Origin: Acidimicrobiaceae bacterium
Lineage (GTDB): Bacteria; Actinomycetota; Acidimicrobiia; Acidimicrobiales; RAAP-2
Direction: 5' to 3'
Length of the DNA: 50,563 bases
NCBI GenBank assembly: GCA_003133545.1
Contig: PKYA01000108.1
Location: 1 to 50,563 of the forward strand
How positions within the stretch are numbered: position 1 is the stretch's first letter; each line of letters opens with the position of its first letter. This document shows, piece by piece, positions 17,550-26,581 of this stretch. The position numbers and the translations under genes are program-made. Under the pieces are notes generated by a model. That model saw only the letters and a program-made list of their open reading frames with translations, did no database searches and was not told the origin of the DNA.

Positions 17550-17601
17550 ATTATATCTTGACATCAAGATGTTTTCGGTCGATACTCTCTTGATATCGAG
17601 A
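17550..17601. promoter_or_regulatory. Divergent promoters with two MarR operators
   Basis: For the plus strand gene: -35 TTGACA (17558-17563), 17-nt spacer, -10 GATACT (17581-17586). For the minus strand marR gene: a perfect -10 TATAAT (17555-17550), no clear -35. Palindrome 1, ATCTTGACATCAAGAT (17555-17570), has perfect 7-bp arms and covers the plus -35 and the edge of the minus -10. Palindrome 2, TCTTGATATCGAGA (17588-17601), has one mismatched pair and covers the expected plus start site. One repressor could thus shut both genes. Confidence 0.8.
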
Positions 17602-17646
17602 TAGTTCGCGCGGCGCTCCGAGGTGCGCGGCGGGAAGGGGACGGAA

Positions 17647-18453
17647 ATGGACCGGTCGGAAAGCTTCGGGGAAGTCGCCTCGCTCTACGAGCGCTACCGG
17701 CCGGGGCCGCCGCTGCAGGCGGTCGAATGGATGCTCCCTGCGCACGCCGAGAGGATCGTCGACCTTGGAGCCGGGACCGGTGCGCTGACCAGGATGCTGG
17801 TGGACATGGCACCAGAGGTCGTGGCCGTGGAACCTGACCCGCGCATGAGGGCGGTGCTGACCAGGGAGGTACCCCGAGCCCGTGCAGTGGCCGGTCGCGG
17901 TGACTCCATGCCACTTCCCGATGCCTTTGCCGATGCCGTGCTGGCGTCGTCATCGTGGCACTGGATGGATCCGCTGCCCACCCTTCTCGAAGTCGGCCGG
18001 GTCCTCGTTCCGGGCGGCGTCCTGGGCGCCGTGTGGTCCGGTCCAGACCCTGAGGGCCCATTCCTCATGCAGGCACGGGCCCTGCTGGCCGACCGCGCCC
18101 GTGGCGGCGCCGGCCCGGCAGGCGAAGGTGACGGCGGGCTCGACGAGAGCGAGTTCGCCACGTTCATCCAAGGTGACGGCAACCGCCCCTCGATGGGGTT
18201 GGCGATCCCGCCCGGAGTTCCCTTCGACCAACCCGAGCACAAGGTGCTCACCTGGGACGTCCCACTCAACGCCGACGACCTGATCGGATTGTTGGGCACC
18301 TTCAGCTGGGTCATTCTCATGCCCGAGCCGGCGCGCCACCGCCTGCTGTCCGAGGCGCGCCGGCTGTTGTCGGACCTCCTGGGCGTCGAGGGCGACGTGA
18401 CCGTCGATGTGTCGTTCCGGGCCGAAGCCTGGCGATCGCGGCGGACGAGCTGA
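17647..18453 (+). CDS. Class I SAM-dependent methyltransferase
   Basis: The protein is 268 aa. SAM motif I reads IVDLGAGTGALTRML near residue 37, with acidic motif VVAVEPDPRM following, then GDSMPLPDAFADAVLASSSWHWMD as motif II/III (type 11 methyltransferase). The acceptor is unknown. Transcribed divergently from marR and under two palindromes, so it should be induced by the MarR ligand. ATG 17647 is preferred over GTG 17623 because GGGAAGGGG lies just upstream. Trans-aconitate methyltransferase is one possibility from the gene layout, not from specific residues. Confidence 0.88.
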   Translation: MDRSESFGEVASLYERYRPGPPLQAVEWMLPAHAERIVDLGAGTGALTRMLVDMAPEVVAVEPDPRMRAVLTREVPRARAVAGRGDSMPLPDAFADAVLASSSWHWMDPLPTLLEVGRVLVPGGVLGAVWSGPDPEGPFLMQARALLADRARGGAGPAGEGDGGLDESEFATFIQGDGNRPSMGLAIPPGVPFDQPEHKVLTWDVPLNADDLIGLLGTFSWVILMPEPARHRLLSEARRLLSDLLGVEGDVTVDVSFRAEAWRSRRTS

Positions 18454-18468
18454 GCGCGCCGCGCGGGC

Positions 18469-19158
18469 TCAGGACTGCGAGTGGGTCAGCACCCTGCTCA
18501 ACGCGAGCCGGCTCATGGGAGCGGTGACGGGGCTCTTGCCGCCCGGACGGAGCCCGTCCACGGAGAGCTCGAGAAAGCGCTGCGGAGCGTCGGGTGCCCG
18601 GGCGCCGCAGAGGTCGGCGACGGCGCGCACGGACATGAGAACCAGGACGACGTCGGAGAAGACGATGTCGCCGCGGACGGTTCCCGCCTGCTGGCTCACC
18701 CGCAGGACAGCCTCGACGGCGGGCGAGATCTCCTTCAATACCGAGTTGACTCCCGTGCTCTCGTTCCACGGCGGCCGGGTCGTGGTCACCCTCCAACAAG
18801 ATGGGGCCGCGATGCAGCGGCGCAGGAATTCCGAGAGCGCGTCCTCCGCCGGGACGTCGGCCAGGACCTCTTCGGCGATTCTGATCGTGCGCTCCTTGGC
18901 CACATCCGTCACGGCGTTGAAGAGCTGCTCCTTGTCCGGAAAGCGCCGATAGAGGGTCCCGATCCCCACATCGGCTCTGGCGGCGATCTGTTCCATCGAC
19001 CCGTCGTATCCGGAAGCAGCGAAGACATCCCGGGCCGCCTCCATGATGCGGGCCAGGTTCAATTCGGCATCGCGCCGCAGGGGCTTGGCCCGGTGAGATT
19101 CGTTCTCCTCCCCCACTCCCTTGTGGTCGTGACGCACCCCCTTCATTTTCGATGTCAT
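18469..19158 (-). CDS. TetR-family transcriptional regulator of the adjacent efflux pump
   Basis: The protein is 229 aa. The N-terminal HTH covers about residues 33-80: RIMEAARDVFAASGYDGSMEQIAARADVGIGTLYRRFPDKEQLF, a standard TetR domain. The C-terminal ligand domain is variable as usual. ATG 19158 overlaps the MFS gene stop as ATGA, so regulator and pump are co-translated. Two CGGAA-N7-TTCCG palindromes in the operon promoter are its likely operators, giving self-regulated drug efflux. The frame opens far upstream inside the MFS gene, but that part is a shadow. Confidence 0.93.
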   Translation of the reverse strand: MTSKMKGVRHDHKGVGEENESHRAKPLRRDAELNLARIMEAARDVFAASGYDGSMEQIAARADVGIGTLYRRFPDKEQLFNAVTDVAKERTIRIAEEVLADVPAEDALSEFLRRCIAAPSCWRVTTTRPPWNESTGVNSVLKEISPAVEAVLRVSQQAGTVRGDIVFSDVVLVLMSVRAVADLCGARAPDAPQRFLELSVDGLRPGGKSPVTAPMSRLALSRVLTHSQS

Positions 19159-20624
19159 GGCGTCTCTTCCCGCGTGTAGGCAATGGCGCCGACGAATACC
19201 TCTCCCTCGGCGGTGAGCCCCGGGTGGCTCTCCGCTGCGACCGCCGACGGTCCCTGCCTCTTTGGGATCCTCAGGGCCACCAGCGCCGCCACGATCAACG
19301 AGGCGCCGCACACGATGAAGGCCAGCTCGTAACCGTGCTCGACGGGAAATCCGTCGGGCAGGAGCTTGCTGACCACGAGACTGGTGGCGATGCCGCTTCC
19401 CAGGGCCGAGCCGATGTTGCGGATGTTGGTGTTCATGCCCGTGGCCACACCCGTCTGATCGGGCTGCACGGCCTCGACAATCAGGTTCGACATGGAGGCA
19501 TACCCGAATGCCATGCCGACGCCGAGGAGGCCCGCGGCGACGTAGACGTTCCAGGGCTGGGAGTGGGCGACAACCAACACGGCATAGCTCGATGCGCTGA
19601 ACAGCGAGCCGACGACCAGAACGATCTTGGAGCCGAAGAGCCTCGCCAGTCCGCCGGTGAGCGGAGCGATGACCAGCATGGCTATGGCGAAGGGCACCAG
19701 GTAGATGCCGGACTTCGTCACCGATGCGCCGAACCCGTAGCCGACGCGGGTGGGAGTCTGGGCGAATTGGGGCACTGTCACGAACATGGCGTACAAGCCG
19801 AACCCGAACAGGATGGCAGCGAGGTTGGTTGTCCACACGGCCGGGATCCGCATCATCGTGATGTCGACCAGGGGCGAATCAGACCGGACCTCAGACCAGA
19901 CCCACAAGGCCATCAGAACAATCGCCGCGCCGAAAAACGCCAGGACGGTCGGGTCCTTCCAGCCCCATGTCGGGCCATAGGAGACGCCCAGCAGACCCAC
20001 CACCAACCACGCCGACATGAGGGAAGCTCCCAGCCAGTTGATTCTGCCCGGCGCGCGGACCGGTGATGCGGGAATGAACGCGAACGTGGCCACGGTGGCC
20101 CCCAAGGACAGCACCAGGGGGATCCAGAAGAGCCAGTGGTACGAAAGGTGCTCGATGATCGGTCCGGCGAGGACGATGCCGGCGCCCACTCCGATGCCGA
20201 GTATCGCCGACATCACGCCGATCGCCCCTGCCACCTTCCGGCTCGGGAACTCGTCTCTTATGATGCCGAACGCGAGGGGGAAGACGGCTCCTCCCGCCCC
20301 CTGCACCACGCGCCCGATCAGCATGATCGGGAGCGTGGTGGCCAGGCCGCTGATCACCACCCCTACCGAGAGGGTGATCAGCACGACGACGATCATCTTG
20401 TCCTTGCCAACGATGTCACCCATCCGGCCGAGGATGGGGGTGGCGATGGCAGAGCTCAACAGATACCCGGTCAGGAGCCAGTTGGCTCCGCTGGTGCCGG
20501 TGTGCAGGGTGTGCTCGAGCTGCGGTATGGCCGGGATGATCAGTGACTGGAGGAGGCTGAAGGCCAGAGCAGCGGTGGCCAGCACGACGAACGTCGCGCC
20601 GTAGTGAATCCGCTTCTCTGCCAT
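19155..20624 (-). CDS. MFS drug efflux transporter (DHA2-like, 14 TM)
   Basis: The protein is 489 aa with 14 hydrophobic segments, the DHA2 count. Motif A is GRMGDIVGKDK near residue 67 and motif C-like glycines fill GVMSAILGIGVGAGIVLAGPII near 140. It likely exports cationic or amphipathic compounds by proton antiport. ATG 20624 follows GGAGGTGGC, a strong ribosome-binding site. It heads the operon with tetR. Upstream lies a promoter with TTGACC and TATCCT flanking one operator. Confidence 0.93.
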   Translation of the reverse strand: MAEKRIHYGATFVVLATAALAFSLLQSLIIPAIPQLEHTLHTGTSGANWLLTGYLLSSAIATPILGRMGDIVGKDKMIVVVLITLSVGVVISGLATTLPIMLIGRVVQGAGGAVFPLAFGIIRDEFPSRKVAGAIGVMSAILGIGVGAGIVLAGPIIEHLSYHWLFWIPLVLSLGATVATFAFIPASPVRAPGRINWLGASLMSAWLVVGLLGVSYGPTWGWKDPTVLAFFGAAIVLMALWVWSEVRSDSPLVDITMMRIPAVWTTNLAAILFGFGLYAMFVTVPQFAQTPTRVGYGFGASVTKSGIYLVPFAIAMLVIAPLTGGLARLFGSKIVLVVGSLFSASSYAVLVVAHSQPWNVYVAAGLLGVGMAFGYASMSNLIVEAVQPDQTGVATGMNTNIRNIGSALGSGIATSLVVSKLLPDGFPVEHGYELAFIVCGASLIVAALVALRIPKRQGPSAVAAESHPGLTAEGEVFVGAIAYTREETP

Positions 20625-20638
20625 GCCACCTCCTGGTT

Positions 20639-20696
20639 GCGGAATCGAGGATTCCGCTTCCGGGTCAGGATAAGCGGAACTAATGATTCCGGTCAA
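20639..20696 (-). promoter_or_regulatory. MFS-tetR promoter with two TetR operators
   Basis: On the minus strand, -35 TTGACC (20696-20691), 18-nt spacer and -10 TATCCT (20672-20667). Operator A, GCGGAATCGAGGATTCCGC (20639-20657), has perfect 8-bp arms and lies just after the expected start site. Operator B, CGGAACTAATGATTCCG (20675-20691), shares CGGAA-N7-TTCCG and fills the promoter spacer. Their centres are 35 bp apart. The placement fits repression by the TetR protein encoded in the same operon. Confidence 0.8.
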
Positions 20697-20758
20697 GCCG
20701 GGGCGGGTCGGCGGGAGCGACGCACCTGTGTCCCGGTCCGGTTTGACAGGATGGCTCG

Positions 20759-21829
20759 GTGCGATGGCCCGATGAGATAGCCACACCGGCGCTCGTGGTC
20801 GAGCGCTCCGTGCTCGAGGCCAACCTGCGCGCCATGGCCCACTTCTGCCAAGACAGAGGTTTGGCTCTCCGGCCCCATGCCAAGTCACACAAGTGCGTGG
20901 AGATCGCCCGCCGCCAGTTGGAGCTGGGAGCAGTCGGCATCAGTGTGGCGACGGTCTCGGAGGCCGAGGTCTTCGCCGCCGCCGGATGTGCCGACATCTT
21001 CATCGCTTATCCGGTGCTGGCCGACGCCGCACGAGCCCGGCGGCTCAGAGACCTCGCCGAGCGGGCCCGCCTCATCGTCGGAGTCGATTCGTCCGAAGGA
21101 GCGGTGGCGCTCGGCCGGCACCTGCGATCATCGATCCCGCTCGAGGTCATGATCGAAGTGGAATGTGGACTGGGCCGCAGCGGGGTCCCCCCACACTTGG
21201 CCCGCGAGGTGGCCGACACCGTCTTGCGATCGGGTCTGCGCATTGCCGGAGTCTTCACGTTCCCCGGACAGGGGTACGCTCCGGGCGCCGCGGCGGACGC
21301 GGCGGACGCCGAGACCCGGGCGCTCCAAGAGGCAGCCGAAGACCTCGAGAGGGCCGGGATCGACTGCCCGGTACGCAGCGGGGGGTCGACCCCGACTGCC
21401 GCCTTCACCGGTGCGGGCGCCAACGAGCTCCGCCCGGGCGTCTACGCCCTCAACGACGCCCAACAGGTGGCCCTGGGCACCTGCGAGGTGACCGATGTCG
21501 CCCTGTTCGCCCTCTGCACCGTCGTGAGCACCCCCACCCCCCACCGCCTGGTTCTCGACGGGGGGACCAAGGTTCTCGGCACCGATCGACCGCCCTACGT
21601 CGACGGGCATGGCATCATCGTCGGGCTGCCTGGTGCCCACTTTGCGCGCTGTTGGGAGCATCACGGCGTGGTCGAGCTCGACGCATCGGCCCAACTCTGG
21701 GGGCAACGGCTCTCCGTCATCCCCAATCACGTCTGCAACGCCGTCAACCTGGCGGACCATCTGGTGGTGATGGAGGACGCAGTGGTCGTCGACCGCTGGA
21801 GCGTGGCCGCCCGCGGCGCCAACACATAG
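20759..21829 (+). CDS. D-threonine aldolase / D-serine dehydratase-like PLP enzyme
   Basis: The protein is 356 aa, fold-type III (alanine racemase N-terminal barrel). The PLP Lys is K42 in RPHAKSHK. The C-terminal part has PNHVCNAVN near residue 325, the His-x-Cys metal site of the DSD1/D-threonine aldolase branch. It would cleave or dehydrate a beta-hydroxy D-amino acid. The start is GTG 20759. It is divergent from the MFS-tetR operon; operator B lies 68 bp upstream, so shared control is possible but unproven. Confidence 0.88.
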   Translation: MRWPDEIATPALVVERSVLEANLRAMAHFCQDRGLALRPHAKSHKCVEIARRQLELGAVGISVATVSEAEVFAAAGCADIFIAYPVLADAARARRLRDLAERARLIVGVDSSEGAVALGRHLRSSIPLEVMIEVECGLGRSGVPPHLAREVADTVLRSGLRIAGVFTFPGQGYAPGAAADAADAETRALQEAAEDLERAGIDCPVRSGGSTPTAAFTGAGANELRPGVYALNDAQQVALGTCEVTDVALFALCTVVSTPTPHRLVLDGGTKVLGTDRPPYVDGHGIIVGLPGAHFARCWEHHGVVELDASAQLWGQRLSVIPNHVCNAVNLADHLVVMEDAVVVDRWSVAARGANT

Positions 21830-22031
21830 GGGCCGCGTCACGGGGTCGCCGGCACGCCGGGCAGACTCCCTCTTTTGGACGAGGCAATTTGATTGCGTGT
21901 TGAGACACCGTTGGGATTCCTGAGACTCGACGCCTCCATCCTTTGTGCCACCGGCGAAACAGCCATCCCGGCACGGCTCGCCGCAGACGATCGGCGTGTT
22001 TGTGTGGGCGAGACGATGGAGCATGTGAACG

Positions 22032-22922
22032 GTGTCAACCCCCTATAGCCAAGCGGAGCGCTATCTCCGGCGGATCCTCGAGCATGTGTCCGACGCCGTC
22101 GTCGCCACCGACACCTCCAGCCGGGTGACGTTTGCAAATCCGGCCGCTCAGAAGCTCTACGGCATCGCCGGTGAGGATGCCGTCGGGCACAATCTCTTGG
22201 ACCTGCTCGATATGTTCGACACCGTCGGCAAGGTCAGCGTCGATGAGATCGCAGGCGTCGTGGCGCGGGAGGGACGGTGGTACGGCGAGCTCACGCAACG
22301 GGCGCTCGATGGCCGAGACCTCCTGGTCGAGGTCACTGTCTCGATGTTGCGCGATGACGACGGCACGGTTCTCGGGTCGGTGAGCACCGTGCGGGAGATA
22401 AGCGATCGCAAGGCGGCCGAGCGACAGATCGCCTACCAGGCCACCCATGACGGGCTGACGGGGCTGCTCAACCGGACGGCGTTCCTGCGCGAGCTGAACT
22501 CATCGCTGGCCGCCGGGCGCCGGCCGGCACTCGTCTTCTTGGACCTCAACGGGTTCAAGGCGATCAACGATCTCCATGGGCACGACCGGGGAGACGAAAT
22601 CCTCCAGGTGATCGGGGAGAGGCTGATGGGCGGACTTCGTCCCGGTGACGCCGCCGGCCGCTTCGGCGGCGACGAGTTCGTCCTGCTGGCGCACGGACTC
22701 AACGATCAACCCGGCGTTGATGCCTATCTCCAGCGCATCATCGCGCTGTTCACCGATCCGGTGAGCTGCCAGGGGGGCGCCGCACACACGGTGGGTGTCA
22801 GCGTGGGCGTGGCGCACTCCGCGGCCGACGACGATCCCGACAGTCTCATCCGACGGGCCGACAGGGCGATGTACGAGGCGAAGCGCTCAACCGAGGTGGT
22901 CTCCGCCTACCGCACTGCCTGA
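22032..22922 (+). CDS. PAS-GGDEF diguanylate cyclase
   Basis: The protein is 296 aa. Residues 8-125 form a PAS sensor (ILEHVSDAVVATD, then REISDRKAAERQ as the linker). A GGDEF domain follows from THDGLTGLLNR to the end. The active-site motif GRFGGDEF near residue 213 is intact, and RPGD five residues before it is the canonical RxxD inhibitory site. It should make c-di-GMP from two GTP and be product-inhibited. No membrane segment is seen, so the PAS probably senses a soluble or redox signal. The start is GTG 22032. It ends convergent to a hydrolase gene. Confidence 0.93.
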   Translation: MSTPYSQAERYLRRILEHVSDAVVATDTSSRVTFANPAAQKLYGIAGEDAVGHNLLDLLDMFDTVGKVSVDEIAGVVAREGRWYGELTQRALDGRDLLVEVTVSMLRDDDGTVLGSVSTVREISDRKAAERQIAYQATHDGLTGLLNRTAFLRELNSSLAAGRRPALVFLDLNGFKAINDLHGHDRGDEILQVIGERLMGGLRPGDAAGRFGGDEFVLLAHGLNDQPGVDAYLQRIIALFTDPVSCQGGAAHTVGVSVGVAHSAADDDPDSLIRRADRAMYEAKRSTEVVSAYRTA

Positions 22923-22937
22923 GCACGGGCATCGACG

Positions 22938-22955
22938 CCGCCGTGATGCCGGCGG
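22938..22955. terminator. GC hairpin between convergent genes
   Basis: CCGCCG-TGATGC-CGGCGG makes a perfect 6-bp stem in the 43-base gap between the GGDEF and hydrolase genes. There is no U-tract, so it is at best a weak bidirectional terminator. Confidence 0.35.
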
Positions 22956-22965
22956 GATGGTCGGC

Positions 22966-23679
22966 TCAGCGCAGAGCGCGCAGGTCGAGTTGGCGCAGGT
23001 GCTGCACGAATAGCTCGGGCTGTTGGAACATCCAGTCGTGGTCGACGGGCGCGCCGGACGGGCTCTCGGCCACGGTGAACGATGCTCCCAGCTCTCGGGC
23101 GAACTCCTTCCCGTCCTCACGGGAGAGGAGCGAGTCGCGATTGGCCCACATCACGTGCGAGCGCAGACCGGCAGCGGCAACCTCTTCGATCTCCTTCGCT
23201 CGCCCGCTCACAAATGCCCACCAGGCTGCGTCGATCAGTTGCCTGGGATGCGTCACGCAGGAGCGGGCGAAGGCACCGACCGCCAGAGGTGTGGCGAGGT
23301 GCAGGAGTCCCAGCGGATGCCGGAGAGCCTCGTCGGCCAGGCGCCATTCCCGCGAGACGGCCAGTGTGTCGGAGAACACCAGCTCTTCCACTCGATCAGG
23401 TTGGGCCGCCGCCAATCCCAGTTCGAGACCGCCCCCGAACGAGTGACCGATGAGGGTGACCCGTCCGGGCCCGACGCGGTCCAGAGTGCCGGTCAACGCA
23501 GCCAGCACCTCGGGATATCGCCAGGGTCGCTCCACGTCGAAAAGATCCGGAATCACGACCCGAGCCCTGCGGGCGAGGATCTCCGCGGTGGCCCGGTACG
23601 TGTTCGGGCTCATGGCGAAGCCATGAAGGATGACGATGGTCGGGCCGCTCCCGAGATCGACAGGGACTCGGAGCTCCAT
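22966..23679 (-). CDS. Alpha/beta hydrolase
   Basis: The protein is 237 aa. The oxyanion segment is ILHGFAMSPNTYR near residue 18, the nucleophile elbow GHSFGG near 77, and the late catalytic His lies in VDHDWMFQQP near 214. The fold and size fit small esterases, lipases or C-C hydrolases; the substrate is not readable. It follows msrA with a 95-base gap on the same strand and may be the third gene of that transcript. Confidence 0.88.
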   Translation of the reverse strand: MELRVPVDLGSGPTIVILHGFAMSPNTYRATAEILARRARVVIPDLFDVERPWRYPEVLAALTGTLDRVGPGRVTLIGHSFGGGLELGLAAAQPDRVEELVFSDTLAVSREWRLADEALRHPLGLLHLATPLAVGAFARSCVTHPRQLIDAAWWAFVSGRAKEIEEVAAAGLRSHVMWANRDSLLSREDGKEFARELGASFTVAESPSGAPVDHDWMFQQPELFVQHLRQLDLRALR

Positions 23680-23774
23680 CAGCGCGACCCGTCCAGCGAT
23701 CGCGGGCCACGTTCCATGGCGGCACGGCTCCGGTCAGGCAAAAGAGGCGGATGCGCCGCTCTACGGCGACGAGG

Positions 23775-24296
23775 TCAACGGGCGACCTTGTCGCTCCGGC
23801 GAGGGAGCACCCAGCCCGGTCGTGGGAAGTGACAGGTGTAGCCCTGTGGGTAGCGCTGGAGGTAGTCCTGGTGCTCGGGCTCTGCTTCCCAGAACGGGCC
23901 GGCCGGGACTACATCAGTGACGACGCGGCCAGGCCACAGGCCCGAAGCGTCCACGTCGGCGATGGTGTCCTCGGCCACCCGGTGCTGCTCGTCGTCGAGG
24001 TAGAAGATCGCAGACCGATAGCTGGTGCCTCTGTCATTGCCCTGACGGTTCTTCGTCGTCGGGTCGTGAATCTGAAAGAAGAATTCGAGCAACTCGCGGT
24101 AGGAGGTCGTCTCGGGATCGAATGTGATCTCGATCGCTTCGGCATGCGTCCCGTGATTGCGGTACGTCGCGTTGGCGACATCACCCCCCGTGTATCCGAC
24201 CCGAGTGGTGAGAACGCCGGGGCGCTTCCGAATGAGATCCTCCATTCCCCAAAAGCAGCCGCCGGCAAGGATCGCCTTCTCAGTGGCCTTGGTCAT
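23775..24296 (-). CDS. msrA: Peptide methionine sulfoxide reductase A
   Basis: The protein is 173 aa. The catalytic Cys14 is in [10 protein letters not shown], followed by GYTGG and [17 protein letters not shown], the family signature. It reduces the S-form of methionine sulfoxide in proteins. A second Cys near residue 155 (GYTCHF) may resolve the sulfenic acid. Its ATG overlaps the msrB stop as ATGA, so msrB and msrA are coupled and cover both sulfoxide epimers. Confidence 0.96.
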   Translation of the reverse strand: MTKATEKAILAGGCFWGMEDLIRKRPGVLTTRVGYTGGDVANATYRNHGTHAEAIEITFDPETTSYRELLEFFFQIHDPTTKNRQGNDRGTSYRSAIFYLDDEQHRVAEDTIADVDASGLWPGRVVTDVVPAGPFWEAEPEHQDYLQRYPQGYTCHFPRPGWVLPRRSDKVAR

Positions 24297-24769
24297 TGGT
24301 CCACCACCTCCTTGGTCGTTGTTCCGTCGTCGAACAGCTTGGTGTACTCCCCGTATCCCTCAGCCTCGAGATCATCGTATGGCACGAAGCGAAGGGCTGC
24401 AGAATTGATGCAGTACCGCAATCCGCCCTCATCGGGCGGTCCGTCATCGAAGACGTGACCGAGGTGGCTGTCACCATGGCTCGAGCGAACCTCCGTCCTG
24501 ATCATCCCGATCCCCCGGTCCGGCCTCTCGACGACATTGCCCTGGTCGACCGGAGTGGTGAAGCTGGGCCAGCCGCAACCACTGTCGTACTTCTTGGTTG
24601 AAGCGAACAACGGTTCACCCGAGACGACGTCGACGTAGAGCCCGGCCTCTTTGTGGTCCCAGAACTCGTTGTCGAACGGTGGCTCCGTGGCCCCTTCCTG
24701 GGTCACCTCGCTCTGGCGGGGGGTGAGCTGGGCAATCGCTTGTGGGTCCCTCTCGTACGTGTGCGGCAC
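24293..24769 (-). CDS. msrB: Peptide methionine-R-sulfoxide reductase B, zinc-site Cys absent
   Basis: The protein is 158 aa. Conserved segments are [20 protein letters not shown] (Cys65) and [11 protein letters not shown] with the catalytic Cys120. It reduces the R-form of methionine sulfoxide. In the zinc-binding MsrB type four Cys lie in two CxxC pairs; the matching places here read YVDVVS and RSSHGD, so no zinc site is present. GTG 24769 is chosen because GAGGAG lies 5 nt upstream. It heads the msrB-msrA operon. Confidence 0.95.
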   Translation of the reverse strand: MPHTYERDPQAIAQLTPRQSEVTQEGATEPPFDNEFWDHKEAGLYVDVVSGEPLFASTKKYDSGCGWPSFTTPVDQGNVVERPDRGIGMIRTEVRSSHGDSHLGHVFDDGPPDEGGLRYCINSAALRFVPYDDLEAEGYGEYTKLFDDGTTTKEVVDQ

Positions 24770-24928
24770 TTCGACTCCTCGCGGACTCGGCGCAAGCCCC
24801 GTTGGCCTAGCACCAGGGGGTACAACACCGGCACGTGGCGGTAACTTCCCACGAAGCCGATTGGCACGGCCCGGAGGGAGACGGAGGCCCTCACTCCTGA
24901 CCCTGCCCCCATGGCATCCGAATCGTAA

Positions 24929-24945
24929 TTGCGTGTCGTTCGCAA
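24929..24945. promoter_or_regulatory. Palindrome in the msrB / CDF divergent gap
   Basis: TTGCGTGTCGTTCGCAA has perfect 5-bp arms around 7 nt and lies 31 bp before the CDF start. It may be an operator, but no regulator gene is adjacent and no clear promoter fits around it. Confidence 0.3.
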
Positions 24946-24975
24946 CGTGCATCGGATGGATCGCAGGGGGAAGCT

Positions 24976-26022
24976 GTGGTCATGACGGGCGCGCCGCACC
25001 AGCACGACCACAAGGATCCGGAACGTGACCACGAGCACCCGACCGGCCTGAAGGCCCTCGTCCGATCGGTCTTCGTCCCCCACCGCCACGACTTCGCCGA
25101 CAGCGTCGATCAGGCACTGCAGGCCAGCGGCCAGGGCGTGCGTGCGGTCAAGATCTCGCTCGGGGTGCTGGGCCTGACCGCGTTGATCGAGGGCTTCATC
25201 GTGGTGCTGAGTGGATCGGTTGCGCTGCTGGGTGACACGCTGCACAACTTTTCCGATGCCTTTACGGCGGTGCCCCTCTGGATGGCCTTCAGCCTTGGGA
25301 ACCGGCCACCGAGCAGACGGTTCAACTACGGCTACGGTCGAGCCGAGGACGTGGCCGGCATCTGCGTGGTGCTGCTGATCGCTCTCTCAGGCGCCCTGAC
25401 GGCATGGCAGTCCGTGGCGCGCCTCGTGCATCCCCAGCATGTGCACCACCTTCCGTTCGTCATGGCCGCAGCCGCCATCGGCGTCGTCGGAAACGAGGTC
25501 GTGGCCCAGTACCGGCTGCGGATCGGCCAGAGGATCGGATCGGCGGCACTGGAAGCTGACGGCCTTCACGCGCGCACCGACGGGATCGCATCGTTTGCCG
25601 TGCTGCTGGGTGCCGTCGGTGTGGCTTTCGGCGCGGGCTGGGCCGATCCGGTGGTCGGCCTCCTGATCAGCCTCCTCATATTCCTCGTGCTGGCAAGGAC
25701 AGCCAGCAGTATCGGCCAGAGGCTGATGGACGCCGTGGACCCGGCTCTCCTGAGTGAAGCCGAACACATCTTGGGACATGTCGATGGCGTCATCCGCGTC
25801 GGTGACGTGCGCATCCGATGGGTCGGACACCAACTTCACGCCGAGATACGGCTGGTGGTCGATGGCCAGCTCGGTGTAGCTGAAGCCCACGAGATCTCCG
25901 AGCGGGCCTACCACCAGCTCCTGCACCAGCTTCCGAGGCTCACCGAGGCGATCGTGCACACCGACCCGTCCGATCAAGACGATCGAGACCCTCACGCCCA
26001 GACCAGGCACCACCGGATATAA
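24976..26022 (+). CDS. Cation diffusion facilitator (CDF) metal transporter
   Basis: The protein is 348 aa with six hydrophobic segments. The metal-site helices show [10 protein letters not shown] (TM2) and [13 protein letters not shown] (TM5), the HxxxD pair of zinc-type CDF proteins. A His/Asp-rich N-terminus ([15 protein letters not shown]) and His-rich tail probably bind metal. The C-terminal domain (from about residue 265) is the cytoplasmic dimer module. It exports Zn2+ or a similar divalent ion. GTG 24976 sits 5 nt after GGGGG; ATG 24982 is nearly as good. Confidence 0.92.
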   Translation: MVMTGAPHQHDHKDPERDHEHPTGLKALVRSVFVPHRHDFADSVDQALQASGQGVRAVKISLGVLGLTALIEGFIVVLSGSVALLGDTLHNFSDAFTAVPLWMAFSLGNRPPSRRFNYGYGRAEDVAGICVVLLIALSGALTAWQSVARLVHPQHVHHLPFVMAAAAIGVVGNEVVAQYRLRIGQRIGSAALEADGLHARTDGIASFAVLLGAVGVAFGAGWADPVVGLLISLLIFLVLARTASSIGQRLMDAVDPALLSEAEHILGHVDGVIRVGDVRIRWVGHQLHAEIRLVVDGQLGVAEAHEISERAYHQLLHQLPRLTEAIVHTDPSDQDDRDPHAQTRHHRI

Positions 26023-26125
26023 CCGCCACCACCGCGTCGGTTGCACCTATTCACGGGGAGATTGTCCTAAATCGTCCTCTGTCAATCGCACATCCGGTAA
26101 GCCGGTGACCCGAACCTGCGGGGAC

Positions 26126-26545
26126 CTACCGAGGAACGTTGCGCCGATCCACAGCGATGGCGTTCTCCAAGATGTCGTTCCGTAGTTCCATGAGACGTCC
26201 GACGGTAGCCGTGGTCATTTCGGCGTAGGCATCGAGCATTGCCAAGCAGCGACGACCTATCTCGGGATCCGGGCACGGATTCGCTCTCAACCACTGCCGG
26301 GCATTTTGGATCGTCATCGCAAATTCATCGTCGATCCACGGGGTGCGAAAGCGCGTCTCGGGGAACATGAGTGGCCCCCACACCGACGACGCCTTTGCGT
26401 ACCACCGGGAGATGGCTTCCGTGGAGGGCGCCTCGAGGCCGGCCCGCTTCGAGACCATCCGAACACGAATACCCTGAGATCCGCCTGTGGAAACCCCTCC
26501 TTGCGCGGCAACTCGGGTCGACCTGATGTGGGCAGTTGAAGCCAT
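26126..26545 (-). CDS. Hypothetical protein, about 139 aa
   Basis: No family is recognised. The clearly protein-like part runs from residue 30 on: ISRWYAKASSVWGPLMFPETRF, then helices around RQWLRANPCPDPEIGRRCLAMLDAYAEMTTATVGRLMELRNDI. It looks all-alpha and soluble. ATG 26545 is used; ATG 26458 would drop the low-complexity N-terminus. It lies 36 bases after another small unknown gene on the same strand, so the two may share a transcript. Confidence 0.55.
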   Translation of the reverse strand: MASTAHIRSTRVAAQGGVSTGGSQGIRVRMVSKRAGLEAPSTEAISRWYAKASSVWGPLMFPETRFRTPWIDDEFAMTIQNARQWLRANPCPDPEIGRRCLAMLDAYAEMTTATVGRLMELRNDILENAIAVDRRNVPR

Positions 26546-26581
26546 GGTTCGCCCGTCACGCTCCAACGGGCAGTGCCATGA

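Noticed and set aside
17030-18453. Naming the MarR-methyltransferase pair tamR-tam
   Set aside because: Layout and palindromes fit, but no residue specific to trans-aconitate methyltransferase can be shown; names were withheld.
19159-19836. Upstream extension of the TetR frame
   Set aside because: It lies inside the MFS gene in another frame and lacks TetR sequence; ATG 19158 with the ATGA overlap explains the start.
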